NCBI GenBank assembly: GCA_016702305.1 | Contig: JADJEH010000017.1 | Location: 1 to 64,000, forward strand | Direction: 5' to 3' | Source of the DNA: a bacterium | GTDB lineage: Bacteria; Electryoneota; RPQS01 | Length of the DNA stretch: 64,000 bases | Shown here: positions 12,074-21,284 of the stretch, one piece after another | Position numbering within the stretch: the stretch's first letter is position 1 | How the letters are laid out: every line of letters starts with the position of its first letter | The notes under the pieces: model-generated | The model's database searches: none | What the model was told of the DNA's origin: nothing | Seen by the model: only the letters and a program-made list of their open reading frames with translations | Position numbers and translations under genes: made by a program

Positions 12074-12777
12074 ATGAGCATTACACTCGAAACTCCCGTA
12101 GGCCATTTGGTCGTTGAAAAGCCAGGCCGCGCACATATCTTCCAGCGTTTTCAGATTGACTATTGCTGCGGCGGTGCTAAGCCCTCGGTCAAGCATGCAC
12201 CGCGAAGAATCTTGATCCGCAAGTCGTGCCTCGCGGAAATCGCCAAGCAAGACAGCCGCACGGATGTTGATTCCGAGCCTGACTGGACAAAGGTCACGAT
12301 GTCCGTGCTGGTTGACAATATCTTGAATCAGCACCATGAGTACCTACGCAACACGTTGCCCCACCTTGGTGAAATGGCCGAAAAGGTCCATAATGTCCAT
12401 GGCGAGAATCATCCGGAACTGCTGGATATTCTGCAAACCTTTGCGGGAATTTTCCACGAGCTGGATTCGCACATGTACAAGGAAGAGAACATCCTCTTCC
12501 CGGCCATCAAGCGCCTTGAACAAGGTTCCATGCCCCCGCTGCGGCTGCACAGCTCTTTGGCCCGGTCAGCGTCATGGAGGCGGAGCACGCCACCGTTGGA
12601 GCCGAACTCGAAAAGCTTCGTGGCTTGACCAACAATTACACGCCACCGGAAGGCGCGTGCAACACCTATCGCGGCTTGTTTGCTGGCCTAGAAGAGCTTG
12701 AACGCGACTTGCATTGGCACATTCACAAGGAGAATAATATTCTCTTCCCAAGAGCTTTGGCAGGAACTCAGTCCTAA
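12074..12777 (+). CDS. ytfE: RIC/YtfE/ScdA-type iron-sulfur cluster repair di-iron protein (one frameshift)
   Basis: Cytoplasmic hemerythrin-like protein that repairs Fe-S clusters damaged by nitric oxide. The N-terminal ScdA_N domain has the family signature DYCCGG at residues about 32-37. The hemerythrin-like part has metal-ligand histidines in QHHEYLR, FHELDSHMYKEENILFP and, after the frame break, EAEHATVG and HWHIHKENNILFPRA. The break sits in a run of five C at about 12531-12537; six would restore GSMPPAAAAQLFG and a single ~235-aa protein. It lies 34 bp after narK2, which fits a role in nitrosative stress during nitrate respiration. Start ATG at 12074 is well supported. Confidence 0.9.
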
Positions 12778-12780
12778 GGA

Positions 12781-13140
<360 letters not shown>

Positions 13141-13203
13141 TCCAGATTTTAACAACCTGTATCTGTTGGTCGTCAGAAGAAATGGGACACATTTTCAGTT
13201 AAG

Positions 13204-14589
13204 TTAATGGAGGGATTTGGTTCGTAAGTTACGTTTCCTTCGTGGGTTTTGGTTAGGATTTAGATTGGCCTGTTTACGGGCCTTTTTGGTTTGTTCTTTG
13301 AGCAGTTGGCGCTGTTTCTGGATGGCTTCGGCGCGGCCGAAGTAGACGTCGGCCGGGTGCAGATTGCCGATGCCTTTGTGGTAGTGTTCGTGGTTGTACC
13401 AGTGCCGGAACGCCTCCAGCGCGCGGTCGAACGCCTCGGGTGAGGCATGCACGATCAGCTGCAGCTTTTCCTTGGCCGTGCGGTTCAGACGCCTGACCTT
13501 GCCGTTGGTCTGGGGATGATTGCGCATCGAGAAGATGTGCCGGATCCCCAGATCTTCAAGCAGCTGTTGAACGCGCCCCACTTGTAGCAGGCGCCGTTGT
13601 CGCTGAGGAGCTGCACCCGCTCATGACGCGGGACTTCTTCCATGCCGGTCCCGGCAATCGCCTGCGCGATCAGCCCTGCACCGTGTCGCCTTTCGAGTTG
13701 CGCAAGCGGCGGAACACGATCGAGAACCTGCTGAAGTCATCCACCACACTGCCCAACGGATGCGTGCCCCAGTCGGGCAACATCAGCTCCGTCAGATCGG
13801 TCTGCCACAGTTCGTTCACGCGCGTCGTCTTGCGGTGATACTCTTTGGCCGCCGGGATGATCTGCGGCAACTCCGCGCTAACCCGTTGCGCTTCAGAATG
13901 CGGTAGACCGTGCTTTCGCTGACACTGAACCCGCCGTCATCGGTAATCCTGAACGCCAGTTGGCGCGGCGACAGATCAGCATCGAGCAATGCGTTGGCGA
14001 TGATCGTGCTCTCTTCTTCTTCCAAGAGCCGGTTCCAGACCCGCCGCGGCGCCGAAGACCGGTCCGCGAGCGTTCCCTGGCTCTGCCAGCGGTAGTACGT
14101 GCTCTTGGGAAGCATCAATTGCTTCAAACAGCGACGGATCGACAGTGGTGCAGTATCCACCAGCCGCAACAGATCCTGCTTCTGCTCGGACGTGTGCCGG
14201 GCATAACGCTTCGCCTTGCGCTTCAGAAGAGACTTTTTTTGAGCGTGCGCACCTCCAGCATCAGATCGGCCACCGTCTGACGCAGCTCTTCGTTCTGACG
14301 ACGATAGGACTCCACTTCCCCTTTGGTCGCGCCGCGCACCGCTTCGCCCTTCAAGCGCGCCTTGCCCGCTTCCATGAACTCCTTCAGCCAATTGTAGTAC
14401 ACGTTGGCGCTCACGCCTTCCCGACGGCACAACGCCGCCACCGGATGATCGCCCCGCAGTCCTTCCAGCACGATGCGGATCTTGTCTTCCGCGCTGTACT
14501 TCGTGCGCGTCTGCCGCCGCACCGTCTTGATCAACTGCGCCGCTTTCTTTCGGCGCTGCCGCCGCAGCCTGCTTCTTCCGCCTGGGCAT
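13204..14589 (-). pseudogene. IS3-family transposase OrfAB, frameshifted
   Basis: OrfA (from about 14589 to 14223) has an HTH region with RTKYSAEDKIRIVLEGLRGD and ends LKKSLF. An A7G slippery run there (14228-14236 on the + strand as a T-run) would allow -1 frameshifting into OrfB, as is standard for IS3 elements. OrfB continues KRYARHTSEQKQDLLRLVD, then TVYRILKRNGLARS, an HHRR-like YHRKTTRVNELWQTD with the first catalytic Asp, VVDDFSRFSIVF, and finally RNHPQTNGKV near 13500. Extra breaks near 14545, 13870, 13670 and 13590 mean the copy cannot make a full transposase as sequenced. The position usually holding the catalytic Glu in this family (GKIERLN) reads GKVRRLN. Confidence 0.85.
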
Positions 14590-14714
14590 GATCAGCCCTC
14601 CTTCTTCGATGATACATGATAATATCTCAGCGAAGGGAACGCAACCCCAAACCTGGTCACTTGCGTTGTTAAGTACAGTCGCGCCGCGCGACTGTACTTA
14701 CATCACAAACCATC
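13208..14714 (-). mobile_element. IS3-family insertion sequence, copy 1
   Basis: The element encodes a two-frame IS3-type transposase on the minus strand. Imperfect terminal inverted repeats are TGGAGGGATTTGG at the 13208 end and TGGATGGTTTGTG on the other strand at 14714. Just inside the transposase-start end is a perfect palindrome around 14675-14702 (arms GTACAGTCGCGC/GCGCGACTGTAC). I found no convincing target-site duplication. It lies immediately beside repeat A. It is the same family as the element at 19436, but the two sequences are clearly diverged. Confidence 0.8.
14675..14702. promoter_or_regulatory. Palindrome at the transposase end of IS copy 1
   Basis: Near-perfect inverted repeat AAGTACAGTCGCGC / GCGCGACTGTACTT. 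The equivalent place in IS copy 2 has a palindrome of different sequence but the same centre and register (TTCAGTCGGGC / GCCCGACTGAA). The paired substitutions between copies keep both stems, which suggests a selected hairpin, probably blocking read-through transcription or translation of the transposase from outside. Confidence 0.6.
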
Positions 14715-15297
14715 CACTAATACTACTGGACCAACTGTCCCAAATGTGCTGACGGATTACATTGATTGTCCTCCAATGCGCTCTGACAATGTTGCGTTGC
14801 TGGGCCCGTTGAAATTTCTGTGTCAGTAAACTAGCTATTTGTTGCGTCAATTGGTCCGGCAGAACAATATGCGAGCTACATTATCACTATTCCCAATTCC
14901 CGAAAGCCGTAACCTCGTTTTCGTCCCGCCCTGCCGCTTGGTGGGGCTTTTGTGTTTCAAGATGTTTATTTGCAAAGAGCACGATAGTGCACAAATATTC
15001 TAAAACACACAAATCGGTTGAATTGTAGATGATAGACCACTATATTGCTAAGATAACGGACTGGGTCTACATTAGCCATAGCATCGCGATATTGCTGTAA
15101 CGGAGTGATTAGATATCGCCGGGCTGGGCGACTACTATTACAACCACTATAGTAATAACTGCGAACTTGGCGTAAATTTCCCTCACGTTGACACCTTCAC
15201 GAAAAAATTATCAGTTTGTCAATTCTAACTATCGTCGCGATCCGTTGCCTCTCCTAAACCGACCTAACAACTCTCGTTTTTCTAGCGTGAGGCCTCG
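14715..15297. other. AT-rich region with a possible secreted-protein relic
   Basis: Near 14860-14930 one + frame reads GPAEQYASYIITIPNS before a stop, resembling the C-terminal AGPATQQYYIVLVNNP of the small secreted proteins at 28576 and 35185. A GC-rich hairpin with a T-tract follows at about 14930-14955. This may be a third, heavily decayed copy of that family, but the similarity is short. The remainder is AT-rich and probably carries the promoter of the gene at 15298; I could not assign one. Confidence 0.3.
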
Positions 15298-16373
15298 ATG
15301 ACACTCCGACCGTTGATTTGCGCAATGTTCTTCATATTTTTATCGTCGATTTCGCAAGCATCCGAAACTTGTCCAGGTACAGTCCATTTGACTACAGCAC
15401 ACGGTCCGTTTATGAATGGACGGCCGTACTACCGGAACTGAGTTCCCTGACTTCCGGGATACATTCGAATTGAGGCCTTGCCGGACCGTGTAGCTTTGGA
15501 TGGCTCAGCAGTCCGTTTGGTGACGGCGAGAGCTATGTATGTCTGACTAGCTTTCAGTCTACCCTTGCCTATGATCTGTCTCTCTGCGTGTGTGGCTTAC
15601 CAAATGTCGTCATCAACGAAGTAATGTATGATGACACGGCAAGCGGAGACAACGATGTGGACTGGGTCGAGCTTCATAACACACGAAGTACTCCAGTCAA
15701 CATCGGGGATTGGTACTTGTCAGATGGCTCGACCTATCCCAATACCGATGGCGAAGGTGTTCTTCATATTCGATCAGGGACAACGATTCAAGCCAATGGA
15801 TATATCATCTTGAGTAAGGTGCCATTTTCAGCAGCAGCCGAAGTTGTTTGCACAGAGATCAACCCCAGTTGGGTTTTGGGAAACAACGGCGACAATCTCG
15901 CGCTGTTCAGCGATACAACCTCAGCACCACTTGTGGACGGTCTCCTGATTGGCAACTATCCCGACCTTGCGGCTGGCAATAGTGGCACCTCAGTCGAGAA
16001 ACGCTCCGAAAATGTCGCCTGGACATCGGCCCCCACAGCGTGGGGCGCTTCAACAAATGAGAATTCAATCACAGGTCGCTATCGCTTCTGCATACCTGAC
16101 GAACGAAATCCTGTGGTTGCATCATGCTTGCCGCCCGATAGCGTAAGCATCCGACGGGAAGCAGGCTACGCCGAGGTCCGCTTCATCTCCGAAGGGGGTT
16201 CGTATGAGATCGACAGCACAGATCAACCCAGCAACGACGGCGATCCAAGTGGCGGCGATCCCCAATGGAACTTGCGTCTTTCCGCTAACTACAGCATTGG
16301 TCAATCCTTGTGGACGGATACCAATGTCACCGATGCCTACCGCAATTGTGTCATTCCAAAAGCGTGTCCGTAG
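15298..16373 (+). pseudogene. Secreted lamin-tail-domain protein, shortened and frameshifted copy
   Basis: The ATG at 15298 gives a clear signal peptide (MTLRPLICAMFFIFLSSISQ, cut near ASE). The next readable block, reconstructed across breaks at about 15410-15590, matches residues ~580-650 of the neighbouring paralog at 16412 (for example TAVLPELSSLTSGYIRIE and LSSPFGDGE). From 15588 the frame is clean: a lamin-tail domain (NVVINEVMYDD, then VDWVELHNT, PVNIGDWYLSDG, NGYIILSKV) and a shared C-terminal module ending near YRNCVIPKACP. Compared with the paralog it lacks roughly 550 central residues, so the signal peptide is joined almost directly to the C-terminal third. It has no sorting domain, so secretion is presumably Sec only; function unknown. 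Confidence 0.7.
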
Positions 16374-16411
16374 TGTCACCTGCCCATTCTTCAACGCCAC
16401 AGCACTCATCC

Positions 16412-19109
16412 ATGAATAATCGAATCCTGCTTTGCCTCATTGTTTGCGTTGCATGGGCGCACTTGGCCGTCGCTTCCGATGCCTGTCCAGCGACTGTGAT
16501 AACCAGCGTGCCCTTCCAAGAGATCGCCGTTCAAAGCGCATTGAATAACGACTTTGATTCTCCGAGTTACTCGTGCCTTGGTCACAGAGTGGACTTCATC
16601 TACGCTTATACGCCTCCGGTTTCCGGCTTCTACCCGTTGGCAATTGAGTGTCTTGATGGAGATCCCGATCCGGCAACCGTGACAATTCACTTGCGAACCG
16701 GCGGTGCATGTCCCGGAACAGTCTGGGACTTCTGCTTGTACTTCGGCGGACTTGACGGCCTTTACAGAACAAATCTCGACTTGACAGCCGGTGTGCAATA
16801 CTTCATCATCGTAGAACCGCCGTACATTCCGTGTGACACCATTCAGTTCACATTAGGCCCGCCTTCGGGTTCGCCCAATGCCCTGAGCAACGAGTGTCTC
16901 TTCGAGTATATGTGGGGCGACTCGAACGCCCTTGAAGATTGCAACGGCGGATGCACGAACGAGGACAATGGGGGGCAGTTTGCCGCGCAGGATCTTCTGA
17001 ACGGGTTGTCGGTTAACGGACGAGCATTCAAATACATGTTCCAGATCGATACGCTCGATTTTGAAGCTCGGTTGGACAATGACTATTACACGCTTCCTGT
17101 TTTGCCGAATAGTATCGTCTCAATTGAGTTTGAGACTGAGTTTGATGCGGTTCTTGCCCTCTTCAGCGGAGCGGACTGTACGACTCCAATTGGCTTCTTC
17201 GTTCCTGACACAGGAATACAAAATATGTTGGTGACAGAGTGCCTGGACACTTTGCGCGACAATACGCTAATGGTGCAAGTGATACCGAGTTACTTGTATC
17301 AATTCACCTTGGGAGAGCCGCGGTTCTACTCGTTGCGTTTTGGCAGATCTACCTGCCCAAGCTGTGAAGACTACGAGACACCCCGCGGAGCACCGGGCTC
17401 GTGGAACCTCGGCTCGACCTGCGGGGCGGGCAATGACTGCAATCAGTGGCCTTCACAAGAATTAACAGTACCGATCTATATTCCCGACGCAGGATGGTGG
17501 ACATTTGGTCTGTGCGGCTCGTCACCGACTTGGCCCGCCGTGTTGAATTTATCCGAGTCTTGTTGCGGACCAACAATTGGCCAAGGGGCGGGGGGTTGTC
17601 CGAATGGGATGGCCGAGATTGACGGTCTGTTTCTCGAAGCTGGGATGTACTATCTCGGCGTGGAAGGCTTGAATGCGGGGAATTGCGACAATGTTACCTT
17701 GAATGTCGAACAGCTTCTTGCTCGTTGTTGTTACGGACCGGAATCAACGCCGTCATGTTCGGACGCGACTTGGAGCGAGTGCGAGGGACTGGGTGGGGTG
17801 TTCAATGTTAACGAAACCTGCGCGGGCGAACCCTGTCCGATCCGTCCATTGTGCGATCGCGAGGGCGGGATTAGTCAGCCGCCGCACGTGCCCACCGAAG
17901 ACTATAACTTCGAGGGCACGATCGCATTTTGGAATACAACCGACGGTGCTTATGAAAACTACAATTTAGGTGAGCCGGTCGCAGTCGCTCAATTCTGGAC
18001 ACGGCGCACGGCGACAGGAGGGAATTGCACGGAGAGCGAAACGGCGGTGCGACTATCGTTCCACACCACGCCCACAGCTGCCGCGACCTGCTCGTACGAT
18101 CTCAACTTGAGCGGGGTGTTGTTGCCGTTTTCGTGGGGCCCTTATGATGTCTATGAGTTCACCGCGGTGTTGCCCGAACTCTGCGAGTTGACCTCAGGCT
18201 ACATGCGTGTGCAAAGTTTGACGGACACCTGCAGTCTGCTCTGGCTCTCCAGTCCGTTGGGCGATGGCGAGACGGTGCGCTATTCCTTCGGCTCTCCGAT
18301 CATACTCGACTACGACATGTCGCTCTGTCTGTTCGGTACGCCCGAGGTCGTGATCAATGAAGTTATGTACGATGACACCGCCACGACCGATATCGAATGG
18401 GTCGAGCTGCACAACACGCACAATGCGCCCGTCGACGTGAGCAATTGGATTTTGAGTGACGGCGGCACGTGGCCGCCACCTTCGACGGAAGGCGCGCTGC
18501 AAATCCCGGTTGGAACTGTCATCCCGCCGAACGGGTATCTGGTCATCGGCAAGCTACCGCTGCCCCGTATTACCCTCAGTAATCTGCACCGAGATCGACG
18601 CGTCTTGGGCGCTTGCCAATGGCGGTGACAATCTTGCGCTCTATCGTGACACCAGCTCGACAGCATTGGTGGATGGAGCTCTAACCCTAAGCCATCCTGA
18701 TTTGGCGCCGAGCAACGCCGGTACGTCCGTCGAGAAGTGCGACGAGAACACCACGTGGAACAACGATCCCGCCAGTTGGTCTGCTTCAACCCACGCATTC
18801 TCTCCGTCCGGCCGCTATCGCTACTGCACACCTGGTGCGCAAAACTCCTGCACGCCGGCCTGTTTGCCGCCGGACAGTCTAACCATCAGATGGGAAGCAG
18901 GAAACGCAGAGTTGCGCTTCATCTCCCACGGCGGCACCCATGAAATCTACAGTTCGAACAATCCTAACAACGATGGCGATCCGCGCAGCGGAGATCCGCA
19001 GTGGAGTTTACAACATTCAGCTAACTTCGTTACGGGTCAAGCTTTGTGGACTGACACCACATTGAGCAGCGACTATCGCAATTACGTCATCATTAGAGTC
19101 TGCCCCTAG
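16412..19109 (+). CDS. Cysteine-rich secreted protein with lamin-tail domain (one frameshift)
   Basis: About 898 aa if one indel is corrected. The ATG at 16412 begins a signal peptide, MNNRILLCLIVCVAWAHLAV, cut before SDACPAT. The central region holds repeated cysteine pairs and modules that look like bacterial pre-peptidase/CARDB-type beta domains, followed by the lamin-tail domain (VVINEVMYDD near residue 650) and a C-terminal module with NNDGDPRSGDPQW. The frame breaks in a CCCC run at about 18560; three C would join it to the downstream frame, giving LPVLPSVICTEID, which matches the neighbour's FSAAAEVVCTEIN. It sits in a tandem array with the genes at 15298 and 19148. Lamin-tail domains in bacteria occur in secreted or surface nucleases and adhesins; no catalytic motif was seen here. 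Confidence 0.78.
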
Positions 19110-19147
19110 TTCTTAACAACTGCAACAATAGAGAGGCGTCTTGACCG

Positions 19148-19435
19148 ATGCTCAAACTACTTCGACTGTTTCTAATCGCTTGCCTGACGTGCGGTCACTT
19201 CGCTGTCGCGTCCGACAATTGCCCGGCAACCGTAATTGACACGATTCCGTTCTTCGACAACATAGATCTTTGTGCGCAATCGGGTGATGTTTCGTTCGGT
19301 TTATGTGGAAATCTTCTGCACGACGTCATCTATTCGTTCGTCCCTTTCGAAACTGGCCTCTATGGAGTGACAATCGTAAATGCAGTTCTTTGTTTTCCGT
19401 CAGCGCATTTGGCACAAGAGGATCATTATTATTAC
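19148..19435 (+). pseudogene. Third tandem paralog, N-terminal fragment cut by an IS
   Basis: Starts MLKLLRLFLIACLTCGHFAV then ASDNCPATVIDTIPF, the same signal peptide and first module as the 16412 protein (AVASDACPATVITSVPF). It reads normally for about 95 codons and then enters IS copy 2 at 19436, where a stop arises within the IS end. No continuation of the gene is recognisable on the far side of the IS (after 20953), so insertion was accompanied or followed by a deletion. Confidence 0.75.
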
Positions 19436-19456
19436 GGTGTAGTTTAGGGGTGTAAA

Positions 19457-19479
19457 TTCAGTCGGGCGGCCCGACTGAA
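19457..19479. promoter_or_regulatory. Palindrome at the transposase end of IS copy 2
   Basis: Perfect inverted repeat TTCAGTCGGGC / GCCCGACTGAA with almost no loop, placed about 80 bases before the OrfA start. It corresponds in position to the palindrome of IS copy 1 with compensating base changes. Confidence 0.6.
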
Positions 19480-19560
19480 CTTAGCGTTGGCGACCCGTTC
19501 AGGGGTTGCGGAGCTTCCGGGAAGGTGCTATTATGAACGCATCGGAAAGGAAGATTTTTT

Positions 19561-20922
19561 ATGCCCAGAGGAAAAGTGAAAAAGAGCACGACGGCAGCGA
19601 AGCCGGAGAGCGCCAGTCAGCTGATCAAGTCGGTGAAGCAGCGGACGCGCAGGAAGTACAGCGCGGAAGACAATATCCACGTGGTGCTGGCGGGTCTGCG
19701 CGGCGAGCAGACGGTGGCGGCGCTGTGCCGTCAGGAGAACTTGCATCAGAACATCTATTACTCGTGGCTGAAGGAGTTCATGGAAGTAGGGAAAGCCAGA
19801 CTGTTGGGCGAAGAGACACGGCGCCAACCGCGCGGGTGTGAGCAAAATCCAACAGGAGAACGAAGCGTTGCGTCAGGCGGTTGCCGATCTGACGGTGGAA
19901 GTGCGCGCGCTCAAAAAAAGTCTCTACTGAAGCTTCCCAAAGAACGCAAGCGCTATCAGCGCATGAGTGCGCAGCAGAAGGAAGAGGTGATTAGGCTTGT
20001 CGAACGGTCACAACTTTCGGTGAACCAGACGCTACGCAAATTAAGAGTACCAACACGCACATATTACCGCTGGCTGCAGCGCGGTTCGTTAGAAGACGAA
20101 CTTCCCATTGCCCGACGCATCTGGAACAGGCTGCTTCCGCAGGAAGAAGAGACGGTTATCGAGAGCGCGTTGCAGTACCCGGACCGCAGTGCCCGGCAAC
20201 TTTCTTTTCTGATTACGGATGAAGGCAGGTTCTCGGTCAGCGAGAGTACGGTCTATCGCATCCTGAAGCGCGAAGGGTTGATGCGTGAACTGCCACAGGT
20301 GATGAAAGCGTCGAAGGAGTATCACCGCAAGACGACACGCGTGCATGAGCTGTGGCAGACGGACTTCACCTACTTCTACATCGTGAACTGGGGCTGGTAT
20401 TTTGCGGGCGGTGTGCTCGACGACTTTAGCCGCTACTCGATTTGCTTTGAACTGATGCCAACGATGGACGGTGTGGCAACACAGAAGCTCATTGATCAAG
20501 CCATCCGCATCACTGACATGAAGAAGGTGCCGGTCAACAAACGGGTGAAGCTTCTAAGCGACAACGGCTCGGGCTACATCGCTAAACCGTTCAACCGGTT
20601 CCTCGAAGAGTCCGGCATCCACCATATCTACACCGCTCGTAATCATCCGCAGACCAACGGAAAGATCGAGCGCCTGAACCGTACGGCGAAGGAGCGACTA
20701 AACCTGGTCATGTACACGTCACCGTCCGAACTGCAAGAGGCACTGGATCGGTTCCGCGACTGGTACAACAACGAACATTACCACAAATCCATCAGCAATC
20801 TGCACCCCGCAGATGTCTATCACGGCCGCGGCAAAGCCATTCTCAGACGCCGAAAAAGGCTCAAACACAAACAAAAAAGACCCGTCGCCAGGTCAATACG
20901 AATCCACAACCAAAACCACTGA
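19561..20922 (+). CDS. IS3-family transposase OrfAB (probably disrupted by one inserted base)
   Basis: OrfA: HTH segment RRKYSAEDNIHVVLAGLRGE, then after a one-base frame error near 19828 the leucine-zipper-like part VSKIQQENEALRQAVADL, ending RALKKSLY and a stop. The CAAAAAAAGTCT run at about 19912-19923 is the -1 slippery site feeding OrfB. OrfB has the HTH_21 region, then the DDE core: WQTDFTYF (first Asp), LLSDNGSGY (second Asp) and GKIERLNRT (Glu). The whole span stays open for 453 codons only because the extra base at ~19828 and the slippery site offset each other. Residues ~90-120 of that open frame are therefore not real protein. Confidence 0.88.
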   Translation: MPRGKVKKSTTAAKPESASQLIKSVKQRTRRKYSAEDNIHVVLAGLRGEQTVAALCRQENLHQNIYYSWLKEFMEVGKARLLGEETRRQPRGCEQNPTGERSVASGGCRSDGGSARAQKKSLLKLPKERKRYQRMSAQQKEEVIRLVERSQLSVNQTLRKLRVPTRTYYRWLQRGSLEDELPIARRIWNRLLPQEEETVIESALQYPDRSARQLSFLITDEGRFSVSESTVYRILKREGLMRELPQVMKASKEYHRKTTRVHELWQTDFTYFYIVNWGWYFAGGVLDDFSRYSICFELMPTMDGVATQKLIDQAIRITDMKKVPVNKRVKLLSDNGSGYIAKPFNRFLEESGIHHIYTARNHPQTNGKIERLNRTAKERLNLVMYTSPSELQEALDRFRDWYNNEHYHKSISNLHPADVYHGRGKAILRRRKRLKHKQKRPVARSIRIHNQNH

Positions 20923-20953
20923 AGCTCCGCAACTTACAAACCCAAACTACACC

Positions 20954-21284
20954 TTAATACAATAGCGCATCCTGTGCCAAAAGGTCTGAAGGCTTACATT
21001 GCCTTGCAATATCTCGGCTTCGCGGGACATTTTTGTCACCCTACTTTGTTCATATGTTCATTTGGTAGATGATGTTTGCTCGCCTGTCCAAATAAGAGTG
21101 TCCACGGACAGCGCTAATACCTCAGTTATGCGCTGATGTCGTCTAGGGCAACTTCGCCCCGCGCGTTTTCGCGTTTCAAAACAGCAACAGAAATCTGTTC
21201 GGGATGAATAGAATCGTATTGACTTTCGATACCCCAGACCGTATCATAGTGCGCGGAGTATTCAGGTCAAGCACGGTGAACTCA
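20954..21284. other. Intergenic stretch with one copy of the TTGTTCATATGTTCATTTG motif
   Basis: Follows IS copy 2. Holds TTTGTTCATATGTTCATTTG at about 21046-21064, the same motif found at the ends of repeats A and B (13117, 29117) and in variant form at 33293. No gene is recognisable between the IS and the start at 21285. Confidence 0.5.

Larger units (their letters stand above)
19436..20953 (+). mobile_element. IS3-family insertion sequence, copy 2
   Basis: Terminal inverted repeats: GGTGTAGTTTAGGGGTGTAA at the left end (19436) and, on the other strand, GGTGTAGTTTGGGTTTGTAA at the right end (20953). A perfect palindrome lies at about 19457-19479, just inside the left end. The element carries one two-frame transposase. 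It interrupts the secreted-protein gene at 19148. No target-site duplication was evident (left flank ends ATTAC, right flank begins TTAAT). Confidence 0.85.

Noticed and set aside
19430..20960. Target-site duplication of IS copy 2
   Set aside because: Flanks ATTAC and TTAAT are not identical in any 3-5 bp register.
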